A DNA stretch of 64,000 nucleotides from Mesorhizobium sp. (GTDB lineage Bacteria > Pseudomonadota > Alphaproteobacteria > Rhizobiales > Rhizobiaceae), in assembly GCA_022833215.1 (NCBI GenBank), contig JAIPUZ010000084.1, positions 62,001-126,000 of the forward strand. Direction: 5' to 3'. Positions 52,623 to 60,375 of the stretch are shown here, piece after piece (within the stretch, counting starts at the first letter, position 1; each line of letters opens with the position of its first letter). The position numbers were made by a program, and so were the translations under genes. The notes under the pieces are model-generated. The model was not told the DNA's origin. It ran no database searches and was given only the letters and a program-made list of their open reading frames with translations.

Positions 52623-54302
52623 ATGAGCGATATGGAACGCGAGAGCATGGAGTTCGACGTGGTGATCGTCGGAGCCGGACCGGCAGGTCTGGCCGCTGCG
52701 ATCCGCCTCAAACAGGTCAACCCCGAGCTTTCCGTCGTCGTTCTGGAGAAGGGCGGCGAGGTTGGCGCGCATATTCTGTCGGGCGCGGTTGTCGACCCGA
52801 TCGGCATCGACCGGCTGCTGCCGGGCTGGCGCGACGAGCCGGATCATCCCTTCAAAACGCCGGTGACAGACGATCATTTCCTTGTTCTGGGACCGGCCGG
52901 CTCGATCCGCCTGCCGAATATCCTCATGCCGCCCCTGATGAGCAATCACGGCAACTACATCGTTTCTCTTGGCAATGTCTGCCGCTGGCTTGCTGGCAAG
53001 GCGGAGGAGCTTGGCGTCGAGATCTATCCGGGCTTCGCGGCCGCGGGCCTCATCTATAACGACGAAGGCGCGGTAACCGGCGTCTATACGGGCGACATGG
53101 GCGTGGAGCGCGATGGCAGCCACGGCCCGAACTTTGCCCCCGGCATGGCGCTGATGGGCAAATATGTGCTGATCGGCGAGGGTGCGCGCGGCTCGCTCGC
53201 CAAGCAGCTCATCGAGAAGTACGAACTCGCCGCCGACCGCGAGCCCGGCAAGTTTGGCATCGGCCTCAAGGAGCTCTGGCAGGTCAAGCCCGAAAACCAC
53301 AAGCAGGGCCTGGTGCAGCACTCCTTCGGCTGGCCGCTCGACATGAAGACCGGCGGCGGCTCCTTCCTCTACCATCTGGAGGACAATCTGGTCGCGGTCG
53401 GCTTCGTCGTCCACCTGAACTACAAGAACCCCTATCTTGCGCCCTTCGAGGAATTCCAGCGCTTCAAGACGCATCCGGCCATTCGCGGCACCTTCGAGGG
53501 CGCCAAGCGCATCGGTTACGGTGCGCGCGCCATCACCGAGGGTGGCTGGCAGTCGGTGCCGAAGATGTCGTTCCCCGGCGGCGTGCTGATGGGTTGCTCG
53601 GCCGGCCTCGTCAACGTGCCGCGCATCAAGGGATCCCACAACGCGGTGCTGTCGGGCATCATGGCGGCCGAGCATGTGGTGGAGGCCATCGCTGCCGGCC
53701 GTGCCAATGACGATCTGGTCAGCTATGAGCAGGCATGGCGCGGTTCCGACATCGGCAAGGACCTGAAGCGGGTGCGCAACGTCAAGCCGCTGTGGTCGAA
53801 GTTCGGCACGCTGGTCGGTGTCGGCCTCGGCGGGCTCGACATGTGGCTGAACACGCTGTTCGGCGTCTCGCCCTTCGGCACGCTGAAGCACGGCAAGACC
53901 GATGCCGCCTCGCTGGAGCCGGCGTCCAAGCACAGGAAGATCGAGTATGCCAAGCCGGATGGCGTGCTGACCTTCGACCGCCTGTCTTCCGTTTTCCTGT
54001 CCAACACCAATCACGAGGAGGACCAGCCGGTTCACCTCCAGGTCAGGGACATGGGCTTGCAGGAACGGTCCGAGCACGATGTCTTTGCCGGTCCGTCGAC
54101 CCGCTACTGTCCGGCTGGCGTCTATGAATGGGTGGATGCCGATGGCAACGCCGCGTCCGATCCGAACGCAAAGGATGTGCGCTACGTCATCAACGCGCAG
54201 AACTGCGTCCACTGCAAGACGTGCGACATCAAGGACCCGAACCAGAACATCAACTGGGTGCCGCCACAAGGTGGCGAGGGCCCGGTCTACGCCAACATGT
54301 AA
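52623..54302 (+). CDS. etfD: Electron transfer flavoprotein:ubiquinone oxidoreductase
   Basis: 559 residues from the ATG at 52623 (GGAGGGATTG site). It passes electrons from ETF, charged by acyl-CoA dehydrogenases, to ubiquinone in the membrane. The FAD motif is DVVIVGAGPAGLAAAIRLKQ (12-31). A ubiquinone/membrane region includes LKELWQVKPENHKQG and YKNPYLAPFEEFQRFKTHPA. The 4Fe-4S cluster ligands are C496 (RYCPAGVYEW), C528, C531 and C534 (CVHCKTC). Length is normal and all ligands are present. A LiuR-type palindrome upstream ties it to leucine catabolism. A terminator follows the stop. Confidence 0.96.
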   Translation: MSDMERESMEFDVVIVGAGPAGLAAAIRLKQVNPELSVVVLEKGGEVGAHILSGAVVDPIGIDRLLPGWRDEPDHPFKTPVTDDHFLVLGPAGSIRLPNILMPPLMSNHGNYIVSLGNVCRWLAGKAEELGVEIYPGFAAAGLIYNDEGAVTGVYTGDMGVERDGSHGPNFAPGMALMGKYVLIGEGARGSLAKQLIEKYELAADREPGKFGIGLKELWQVKPENHKQGLVQHSFGWPLDMKTGGGSFLYHLEDNLVAVGFVVHLNYKNPYLAPFEEFQRFKTHPAIRGTFEGAKRIGYGARAITEGGWQSVPKMSFPGGVLMGCSAGLVNVPRIKGSHNAVLSGIMAAEHVVEAIAAGRANDDLVSYEQAWRGSDIGKDLKRVRNVKPLWSKFGTLVGVGLGGLDMWLNTLFGVSPFGTLKHGKTDAASLEPASKHRKIEYAKPDGVLTFDRLSSVFLSNTNHEEDQPVHLQVRDMGLQERSEHDVFAGPSTRYCPAGVYEWVDADGNAASDPNAKDVRYVINAQNCVHCKTCDIKDPNQNINWVPPQGGEGPVYANM

Positions 54303-54308
54303 GGAATT

Positions 54309-54330
54309 GCGGGGTTTCGGCCCCGCTTTT
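54309..54330 (+). terminator. Intrinsic terminator of etf-QO
   Basis: GCGGGG (54309-54314) and CCCCGC (54321-54326) pair around TTTCGG, followed by TTTTC. It lies 6 bases after the stop and separates the convergent endonuclease-like gene. Confidence 0.85.
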
Positions 54331-54335
54331 CATTT

Positions 54336-55352
54336 TCAGCCGCGCCACCGTTCGAGCGAAACGGTAGCGCTTTCATGTTCGTCGTCAGGCTCTTCGGGCT
54401 CGGGCCGTATCGAGAACTCGACGAGTATCGGAACATGGTCCGAACCGACGGCCTCCAGCCGTTCGATGGAATGGACCTCCACATTACCCTTGACGAACAC
54501 ATTGTCGATGGGCAGGCCGGCGAAGAGAAAGGCCATTGGCAATCGCCGGTCGATCCACGTCGGTCCGGGCGAGGCAACGAGGTTCAGTTCCCCTGCCGCA
54601 GCCAGCCGGGATGCCGCCGCACTCCATGGCGCGGCGTTCAGGTCGCCGGCGAGGATCGCATTGTCTGCAAGCATGGAAAGTGGCCCGCTCATCTGCGAAA
54701 TCTGCAGGAACTGGGGGAGTGGCCACGGCCAGCCAAGATGCAGCGCGGCTATATCGACCGTCGATCCACTGAAATCCACGGACGCCATGGTGAGCGAAAC
54801 GAGCGGATGGCAAGCCGGTTTGCCGCCCTCGACAAAGGGGCGACGCGACAGGACCGCAACCCCGTAGCGCGTGTCCGCATAGGTGCAGAAGCTGCTGTAA
54901 GGGTAGGCGCCGTCGAGAAGTTTCAGTTTTTCTTTCCACGCCGGGCTGACCTCGGAAAGGCTCAGCACATCCGGTTGCACGCGGCCTATCAGCGACAGCA
55001 CCTTCTCAGGCGTCGCATTGTCGTGCCGCAGGTTGAGTTCGAGCAGGCGGTAGACGGCGCGGTCCCCGGGGCTGGCCGGAAATGCCTTTGCGTTGATTGC
55101 GAAGGGAAGGTGCATGACGCCTGTTATGGACGACAGCGCGCTCAACGCGAACACCAGCGCCGACAGGGACAGCAGCCGGTTGGGCGTAAAGAGCAGCGCA
55201 ATGGCCAGAACTATGGTGAGAAAGGCCAGATGCACACGAAAATGGGCGAAGGAATCGAAGGCAGGATGGAAGTCGCCAAAAAATCCCAGCAGCAATGCCA
55301 GTGACGCGCCGATCATGCCGGGCAGAAGAAGGGAGCGGAGTTTGCTTGTCAT
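54336..55352 (-). CDS. Membrane-anchored endonuclease/exonuclease/phosphatase family protein
   Basis: 338 residues from the ATG at 55352; an ATG at 55373 adds seven residues. Three hydrophobic segments lie in the first 95 residues. The EEP domain follows: LSLSEVSPAW (metal-binding Glu), NAILAGDLNAAPWSAAASRL (catalytic Asp/Asn) and GSDHVPILVEFSI (Asp-His near the end). The family includes DNases, phosphodiesterases and sphingomyelinases; the membrane N-terminus and the domain facing the periplasm suggest an envelope or extracellular substrate. The specific substrate is not predictable. It converges with etf-QO. Confidence 0.85.
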   Translation of the reverse strand: MTSKLRSLLLPGMIGASLALLLGFFGDFHPAFDSFAHFRVHLAFLTIVLAIALLFTPNRLLSLSALVFALSALSSITGVMHLPFAINAKAFPASPGDRAVYRLLELNLRHDNATPEKVLSLIGRVQPDVLSLSEVSPAWKEKLKLLDGAYPYSSFCTYADTRYGVAVLSRRPFVEGGKPACHPLVSLTMASVDFSGSTVDIAALHLGWPWPLPQFLQISQMSGPLSMLADNAILAGDLNAAPWSAAASRLAAAGELNLVASPGPTWIDRRLPMAFLFAGLPIDNVFVKGNVEVHSIERLEAVGSDHVPILVEFSIRPEPEEPDDEHESATVSLERWRG

Positions 55353-55423
55353 GGGCGATGCTTGTGGACGCAATTACGGCTCATTGATGGTGTCGTGAAG
55401 CTCGCATAGGATGCGCGCTCGAA

Positions 55424-56053
55424 TTGCATGTCAGATACCGGGAAAAGCGTTTGAAGGCGACCGTTTCAGCAATCTTGGTCCTCGCGGTCGTTTTCGCAAT
55501 CATCCCCGGCACGAAGGCTGTGGCTGGCGGCGAGATCGTCGAGCGGGTGGAAACATACCCCGTATCGGGACGCACGGGTATAGAACTCTATCGATCGATC
55601 GGGGAGCGGGGACCGAAAAGCGGCGTCGGACGCGCCATCGCACACACCACCTTCAAGCTGACATGGCGCAGGGATTATCGGCCGCAGGGCACCTCATGCA
55701 CGCTCGTTTCCGCCATCCCGCGTCTCATCATCACCTACACGCTTCCGAAACCTTCCAACCCTCTCCCGCCGGAAACGAAGAAGCGCTGGGACACCTTCAT
55801 CGAGGGCATCAGGCAACATGAGCAGGTCCACGGCGTTCACATGAAGGAGATGGTGGCCGAGATCGAGGCGAACACCATCGGCGCCACGGCTGAGAACGAT
55901 CCTGGCTGCAAGAAGATCAGGCAGGACATCCAGGCCCCGCTGGGTGCGGCGTCATTGCGCCAGCGGCAGCGCAGCAGCGATTTCGACCGGGTCGAGATGG
56001 CCGAGGGCGCAAACATGCACCGCCTCATACTCGGGCTGGTCAACGGGGATTAG
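55424..56053 (+). CDS. DUF922 exported zinc-protease-like protein
   Basis: 209 residues from a TTG at 55424, or 200 from a TTG at 55451 that begins a clean signal peptide (LKATVSAILVLAVVFAIIPG). DUF922 landmarks are TTFKLTWRRDYRPQG, CTLVSAIPRLIITYTLPKP, and the metalloprotease motif HEQVHGVHMKEM (H-E-Q-V-H). Family members are predicted zinc proteases of the periplasm with no known substrate. C-terminal Cys may pair with an earlier Cys. It stands alone and is followed by two repeat elements. Confidence 0.8.
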   Translation: MHVRYREKRLKATVSAILVLAVVFAIIPGTKAVAGGEIVERVETYPVSGRTGIELYRSIGERGPKSGVGRAIAHTTFKLTWRRDYRPQGTSCTLVSAIPRLIITYTLPKPSNPLPPETKKRWDTFIEGIRQHEQVHGVHMKEMVAEIEANTIGATAENDPGCKKIRQDIQAPLGAASLRQRQRSSDFDRVEMAEGANMHRLILGLVNGD

Positions 56054-56054
56054 A

Positions 56055-56098
56055 GCAATTCCAGCAAAAGTGCGAAGCGGTTTTGCGTTCGGAATTGC
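56055..56098. repeat. Intergenic palindromic repeat, unit A
   Basis: GCAATTCC (56055-56062) pairs with GGAATTGC (56091-56098), and inside it GCAAAA (56064-56069) pairs with TTTTGC (56081-56086). The same 44-base element occurs in the opposite orientation at 60318-60361. Confidence 0.8.
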
Positions 56099-56112
56099 GT
56101 GAAAACAAAGCG

Positions 56113-56220
56113 TTAGAGCAATATCGCCCGAAAGCGGGAACCGTTTTCGGGATGCCGGCATGCGTGAAAACAGGAAGTTGAAGCGTAAGCCGCCAATCTG
56201 AAGGATGGCGACACGCTTTA
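56113..56220. repeat. Rhizobiales-type intergenic mosaic repeat, copy 2
   Basis: Two parts correspond to the copy at 10542-10642: a CGCCCGAAA/TTTTCGGG stem-loop (about 56125-56151) and unit 2 (56181-56220). In unit 2 the inner stem is GCCA/TGGC where copy 1 has GCGA/TCGC, so pairing is preserved although bases changed. Confidence 0.75.
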
Positions 56221-56228
56221 CCGGGGCC

Positions 56229-57728
56229 TTACTGGAACGCCGTTTCCGTGAAGCTGCGCAGCTTGCGTGAGTGCAGGCGCTCCATCGGCATTTCGGCGAG
56301 CTTTTCCATGGCCCTGATGCCTATGGTGAGATGCTGGGCCACCTGTCGCTTGTAGAACTCGCTGGCCATGCCCGGCAGCTTCAGCTCGCCATGCAGGGGC
56401 TTGTCGGAAACGCACAGCAGCGTTCCGTAGGGCACGCGGAAGCGGAAGCCGTTGGCTGCGATGGTCGCCGATTCCATGTCGAGCGCGATGGCGCGCGATT
56501 GCGAGAGCCGCTGCACCGGGCCGCGCTGGTCGCGCAGTTCCCAGTTGCGGTTGTCGATGGTGGCGACCGTGCCGGTGCGCATGATGCGCTTGAGATCGTA
56601 GCCGGAAAGGCCGGTCACCTCCGCGACCGCTTCCTGCAAGGCCACCTGAATTTCGGCCAGCGCCGGCAGGGGTATCCATACAGGCAGGTCGTCGTCCAGA
56701 ACGTGATCCTCGCGCACATAGGCATGCGCCAGCACATAATCGCCAAGCGCCTGCGTGTTGCGCAGCCCGGCGCAATGGCCAAGCATCACCCAGGCATGAG
56801 GCCGCAGAACGGCGATATGGTCGGTGATGGTTTTGGCGTTGGAGGGACCGACGCCGATATTGACCATCGTTATGCCGCCATGCCCGGGCTTCTTCAGATG
56901 ATAGGCCGGCATCTGCGGCAGCCGCGCCAGTCCGGCTTCCGGGTTGCGGTCTTCCCCGGCCGCCGTGATGAAATTGCCCGGTTCCACGAACTCCGAATAG
57001 CCGCCGCCACCCTCCGCCATCAGCTGGCGGGCGCGGGCGACGAACTCGTCGATGTAGAACTGGTAATTGGTGAACAGCACATAGTTCTGGAAATGCTCCG
57101 GGCTGGTCGCCGTATAGTGCGGAAGCCGGTGCAGCGAGTAGTCGACGCGCTGGGCGGTGAAGGGCGCGAGCGGCCGCGCTTCGCCCAACCCCACCTCGAA
57201 GGTGCCGTTGGCGATATGGTCGTCGGTGCCGTCGAGGTCCGGCACGTCGAACAGGTCGCGGATCGGCCGGCGCAGGCGCTCAGCCACCGAACTCTCGACA
57301 TAGGTGCCTTCGAGGAAGGCGAAATGCAGTGGGATCGGCGTGGTCGATTCCTGCACGACCACCGGCACGCCGTGGTTGCGAATGATGAGCCGAAGCTGTT
57401 CGGTCAGATAGGTTTCGAACAGATGGGGCCGCGTAACGGTCGTGGAGAAATGTCCGGGCAGGGGCATGTGGCCGTAAGCCTGGCGCGAGTCCACCTGGGT
57501 GAAGGATGCCGTGGTCACGCCGACTTCCGGATAGAAGGCCCGGTAGCGCTTGTCCGTATCGCCGCCCGAAGCCAGAGTGGCAAAGGAATCCCGCAGGAAC
57601 TGCGTGTTGCGATCGTAGATGCGGCGCAGCGCGGCGACTGCCTCGGCCGGATCGTCGAAGCTTTGCGGTTGCACCGGCTCCGGTGTGATGATCGATTCGA
57701 TGGGCTGCGGGTAGATTCGGTTTTCCAT
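56229..57728 (-). CDS. amn: AMP nucleosidase
   Basis: 499 residues from the ATG at 57728; the frame opens at 57746. It hydrolyses AMP to adenine and ribose 5-phosphate, regulating the adenylate pool. An N-terminal Amn regulatory domain (about 1-180; SFTQVDSRQAYGHMPLPGHF, PFTAQRVDYSLHRLPHYT) precedes the nucleoside phosphorylase-like domain (about 265-460) with GGITMVNIGVGPSNAKTITD and PHAWVMLGHCAGLRNTQALG. RAIALDMESATIAANGFRFR carries the active-site Glu/Asp. Length is normal. It ends next to the repeat element. Confidence 0.93.
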   Translation of the reverse strand: MENRIYPQPIESIITPEPVQPQSFDDPAEAVAALRRIYDRNTQFLRDSFATLASGGDTDKRYRAFYPEVGVTTASFTQVDSRQAYGHMPLPGHFSTTVTRPHLFETYLTEQLRLIIRNHGVPVVVQESTTPIPLHFAFLEGTYVESSVAERLRRPIRDLFDVPDLDGTDDHIANGTFEVGLGEARPLAPFTAQRVDYSLHRLPHYTATSPEHFQNYVLFTNYQFYIDEFVARARQLMAEGGGGYSEFVEPGNFITAAGEDRNPEAGLARLPQMPAYHLKKPGHGGITMVNIGVGPSNAKTITDHIAVLRPHAWVMLGHCAGLRNTQALGDYVLAHAYVREDHVLDDDLPVWIPLPALAEIQVALQEAVAEVTGLSGYDLKRIMRTGTVATIDNRNWELRDQRGPVQRLSQSRAIALDMESATIAANGFRFRVPYGTLLCVSDKPLHGELKLPGMASEFYKRQVAQHLTIGIRAMEKLAEMPMERLHSRKLRSFTETAFQ

Positions 57729-57802
57729 GACCCAATATAGGACCATGGCCCGAGAGTGGGGAAGGGGCCTGCTGAAGCTCGCTGTTGATGTTCCTGCGCT
57801 GG

Positions 57803-57997
57803 TCAGGCCCGCTTCAGGCTGACCAGCAGAACGAAGCCGACGCCCTTCTTCTTCAGGGAGGGGGCCTCGATGGTCTGGCCCATGTCGCCCCGCACCATGG
57901 GAACGGCCAGAACCGGAGCGGCCAGCAGCGTCAGGATCAGCGCCGCGCGGGGGAGGATGCGCAGGAAGGTCAGGCTGTTTTCGAAGATGGTGTTCAT
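57803..57997 (-). CDS. Small membrane/secreted peptide (64 residues)
   Basis: The frame encodes MNTIFENSLTFLRILPRAAL followed by ILTLLAAPVLAVPMVRGD, a probable signal peptide or membrane segment, and a basic tail (APSLKKKGVGFVLLVSLKRA). AGGACA precedes the ATG. It lies 22 bases downstream of a 52-residue micro-ORF on the same strand, and together they form a candidate two-gene unit before amn. I recognise no family. Alternative: unstable leader or chance ORF. Confidence 0.5.
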   Translation of the reverse strand: MNTIFENSLTFLRILPRAALILTLLAAPVLAVPMVRGDMGQTIEAPSLKKKGVGFVLLVSLKRA

Positions 57998-58019
57998 TGT
58001 CCTGTTCCCTGTCCTTGCT

Positions 58020-58178
58020 TCAGCGGCCCGTTATGCCGGTGCAGCCCAGCAGGCATTTGCCTGAGCGTACCTCATCCCAGTGGCGGGGCTGGCGCCCGGC
58101 TTCCGCGACGATCATGGCGAAACCGATGCCGAAGAGCGTGGCCAGCAGGCAGACGATGGTGAAGCGGCGAGCGAGCAT
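58020..58178 (-). CDS. Small secreted/membrane micro-protein (52 residues)
   Basis: ATG at 58178 with AGGGA 8 bases upstream; stop TGA ends at 58020. The 52 residues begin MLARRFTIVCLLATLFGIGF and continue AMIVAEAGRQPRHWDEVRSG KCLLGC. The first half is one hydrophobic segment (signal or anchor); the C-terminal half has K-C-L-L-G-C, two Cys three residues apart that could bind metal, haem-free thiols or form a disulfide. This is below the usual size cut for automatic annotation. It is divergent from the glutathione S-transferase gene. Confidence 0.5.
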   Translation of the reverse strand: MLARRFTIVCLLATLFGIGFAMIVAEAGRQPRHWDEVRSGKCLLGCTGITGR

Positions 58179-58264
58179 GTGCGGTTTCCCTGGTGTTGAA
58201 ACCAGGATCGCACCGGCAGCCTGAACTCTCTCTGAGGGTGCCGTTCATCTGAGGTTCAAAATTA

Positions 58265-58294
58265 TTGACGCTGCTTAACCACGTCCGGTTATTG
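58265..58294 (+). promoter_or_regulatory. Possible promoter of the glutathione S-transferase gene
   Basis: TTGACG (58265-58270) and TTATTG (58289-58294) are 18 bases apart, 61 bases before the ATG. A modest match, read by eye in the divergent gap between the 52-residue ORF and the transferase gene. Confidence 0.35.
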
Positions 58295-58355
58295 TGCTGT
58301 TGCCGGAAGTGCCTATGTGCCTTCGACAGATCATCACACTGCCGGAGAAGGACGA

Positions 58356-59060
58356 ATGACGAGCCAGACCGCCCCCATCGAACTGCACTACTGGCCAACC
58401 CCCAATGGCCACAAGATCACGATCTTCCTGGAGGAAGCGGGCATTCCCTACGAAGTCCATTATGTGAACATTGGACGCGGCGAGCAGTTCGAGCCTTCAT
58501 TCCTGCAAATCGCTCCCAACAATCGCATGCCGGCGATCGTCGATCCGGAGGGGCCGGGTGGAGAGCCGATTTCCGTCTTCGAGTCCGGCGCCATCCTGCA
58601 ATATCTGGGGCGCAAGTTCGGCCGGTTCTATCCCGCGGACGAGCGCCAGCGTACGGACGTGGACCAGTGGCTGTTCTGGCAGATGGGCGGTCTTGGGCCC
58701 ATGGCAGGACAGGCTCATCATTTCCGCCAGTATGCGCCGGAGGAAATCCAGTATGGCATCGACCGCTACACCAATGAGGTGAACCGGCTCTATGGCGTGA
58801 TGAACAAGCGCCTCGCCGACCGCGACTATCTGGCCGGGGACTATTCGATTGCCGATATGGCTGCGTTCCCGTGGGTTCGCCCGTACCGCAATCAGGGACA
58901 GGATCTGGAGGATTTTCCGAACCTCAGGCGCTGGTTCGAGGCCATTGCCGCGCGCCCGGCCGTCCAGAAGGCGGTTGAAGTCGGGCAGGACCACCGCAAC
59001 AATCTTGCCGAGGACAAGGAAGCGCAGAAAATCCTGTTCGGCCAGAAGGCGCGCGCCTGA
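58356..59060 (+). CDS. Glutathione S-transferase (YfcG/Ure2p-like)
   Basis: 234 residues from the ATG at 58356 (GAAGGACGA site). The thioredoxin-like N-terminal domain (about 8-90) has LHYWPTPNGHKITIFLEEAG, FEPSFLQIAPNNRMPAIVDP and the glutathione-binding PISVFESGAILQYLGRK. The helical C-terminal domain contains WLFWQMGGLGPMAGQAHHFR, typical of the YfcG/YghU nu-class with disulfide-reductase activity, and DYSIADMAAFPWVRPY. Cytoplasmic. It ends at a GC-rich terminator. Confidence 0.92.
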   Translation: MTSQTAPIELHYWPTPNGHKITIFLEEAGIPYEVHYVNIGRGEQFEPSFLQIAPNNRMPAIVDPEGPGGEPISVFESGAILQYLGRKFGRFYPADERQRTDVDQWLFWQMGGLGPMAGQAHHFRQYAPEEIQYGIDRYTNEVNRLYGVMNKRLADRDYLAGDYSIADMAAFPWVRPYRNQGQDLEDFPNLRRWFEAIAARPAVQKAVEVGQDHRNNLAEDKEAQKILFGQKARA

Positions 59061-59083
59061 CTGCCGCCCGTTCAGGAATTGGG

Positions 59084-59105
59084 GGCCGCCGGATGACCGG
59101 CGGCC
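59084..59105. terminator. Bidirectional GC-rich terminator
   Basis: GGCCGCCGG (59084-59092) and CCGGCGGCC (59097-59105) form a perfect 9-bp stem around ATGA. It lies between the convergent glutathione S-transferase and DUF2147 genes. The T-run is weak (TTGCCTTT on the plus strand). Confidence 0.7.
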
Positions 59106-59115
59106 ATTGCCTTTC

Positions 59116-59457
59116 CTACTGGCGGGTAAGCTTTTCGCTCTTGCAGATCAGCCCGCCCAGCACGCAGCCGGAGAGGGAAAGGGTGCTGCCCGATATGCTG
59201 GCCTTGCCGTTGTAGGTCTTGCCCTCATCCAGCTTGTTGACCGAGCCCTTGTAGGCGCCGTTGCTGCCTTCCATGCAGCCGATCGATTTGCCCTTGTATT
59301 CGCCGGTCATCACCGTGCCGCAATATTTCGAGCCGCTGCCGGCATAGGAGATCAGCGTGCCGTTGGGCCGCTTCCACGTGCCTTCGATCGGATCGGCAAG
59401 AGCCGTGCCGGCCGTCATGAGAATGGCGAATGCCGCCACGCCGGTAATGCGAAACAT
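59116..59457 (-). CDS. DUF2147 periplasmic protein
   Basis: 113 residues with signal peptide MFRITGVAAFAILMTAGTALA (cleaved before DP). The mature domain has IEGTWKRPNGTLISYAGSGS, KYCGTVMTGEYKGKSIGCME, then GKASISGSTLSLSGCVLGGL, with four Cys likely in two disulfides. DUF2147 proteins form small beta-barrel-like folds in the periplasm with unknown ligands. Complete and of usual length. An upstream palindrome resembling a LiuR site may control it. Confidence 0.85.
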   Translation of the reverse strand: MFRITGVAAFAILMTAGTALADPIEGTWKRPNGTLISYAGSGSKYCGTVMTGEYKGKSIGCMEGSNGAYKGSVNKLDEGKTYNGKASISGSTLSLSGCVLGGLICKSEKLTRQ

Positions 59458-59858
59458 GTCTCCTCCCTGAGCGCTGCGTTCCTCTTACGCAAACGTAAGC
59501 TAATCCAGTCCCGCGCCGGGCGAAAGCCGTTCCGCTGGGGAAGATCGACGATATTTTTTTCGAGCGCAGCAGGGCTGCATCAAAACGAAATCGCGAAACC
59601 GATGCGTTGCCTTGGTTAGCGAAGGGTTGAATTCAGCTTATGAAATTTCGGTAAAATTCGAGCCGAAAGCCAGCCGTTTCCGGCTTTTCCATCGTTAACG
59701 AAGTGTGACGTTTACCTATTGTTTTAGCTTTGTTTTCTTCAAATTAAGCACGTCTTTTTACGGCGAATTCAAGCCCCTGGGGCATTCTCGGAAGTATCGA
59801 AGGGCAGCCTCCCACACACCAAGAAAGAGGCGCTCTCGCAACGGGACAGGGGTTTGAA
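59458..59858. other. Gene-free AT-rich region between DUF2147 and the SEL1-like gene
   Basis: No ORF was found in these 401 bases. The right half (about 59630-59760) is unusually AT-rich for the window and probably contains the promoter of the plus-strand gene at 59859, with a leader of about 100 bases. The left end carries the 16-base palindrome reported separately. Confidence 0.5.
59484..59499. promoter_or_regulatory. LiuR-like palindrome upstream of the DUF2147 gene
   Basis: CTTACGCAAACGTAAG is an inverted repeat (CTTACG/CGTAAG) that agrees with the LiuR-type TTTACGTAAACGTAAA at 13 of 16 positions. It lies 27 bases upstream of the DUF2147 start. Similarity could be coincidental. Confidence 0.4.
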
Positions 59859-60125
59859 ATGGCACGTTTTGAAATGCATGAAGCCGGTTTCGGCACCATG
59901 GGCACGATGGCTCAGGCTGACATGTTCGTCGAACTGGGCATGATGTACGCCACGGGGCGCGACTGTGAGGTCGATCAGATCGCCGCACACAAATGGTTCA
60001 ACATCGCCGCCATCAAGGGTTCGGCCCGCGCCGCGGAACTGCGCTCGGAAATCTCGGCCAGCATGTCGAAGACGGATCTGGCGAGGGCCCTGCGCGAAGC
60101 GCGTGAATGGATGACGATGCACTGA
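59859..60125 (+). CDS. Small SEL1/TPR-like repeat protein
   Basis: 88 residues. ADMFVELGMMYATGRDCEVD and QIAAHKWFNIAAIKGSARAA form one to one-and-a-half SEL1-type repeats (A-A-x-x-L-G-x-M-Y and A-x-K-W-x-x-x-A-A). A helical end follows (MSKTDLARALREAREWMTMH). There is no signal peptide, so it is cytoplasmic. Such short repeat proteins usually mediate contacts between proteins. A GGACAGGGG site precedes the start. It stands alone; no partner is apparent. Confidence 0.8.
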   Translation: MARFEMHEAGFGTMGTMAQADMFVELGMMYATGRDCEVDQIAAHKWFNIAAIKGSARAAELRSEISASMSKTDLARALREAREWMTMH

Positions 60126-60317
60126 TTTGTACGAAAAGCCGCGCGCAGAACGCGGCGACGACCAGGCGGTGGTTGCTCCAACAACCGGCCGTGACGACAG
60201 GGAAGGCGTGGAAACAACAACGGCGCGGGGGCGCTTATACCAACATCACGCACAGCCGGGCCGCGACCGATCGGAACAAGATCGGCGCGGCTTCGGCTTT
60301 TCGAGCATTGTTTCAAC

Positions 60318-60361
60318 GCAATTCCGGACGCAAAACCGCTTCGCACTTTTGCAGGAATTGC
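60318..60361. repeat. Intergenic palindromic repeat, unit A, inverted copy
   Basis: GCAATTCC (60318-60325) pairs with GGAATTGC (60354-60361). As the reverse complement it aligns with 56055-56098 over the full 44 bases with only a few differences. It lies just past the end of liuD, and the rest of 60126-60375 shows no gene. Confidence 0.8.
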
Positions 60362-60375
60362 TTTTCGGCTGCGTG

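Noticed and set aside
52488-54269. 593-codon open frame opposite etf-QO
   Set aside because: Antisense to etf-QO, whose FAD and Fe-S motifs are complete. The frame has no start signal or family likeness.
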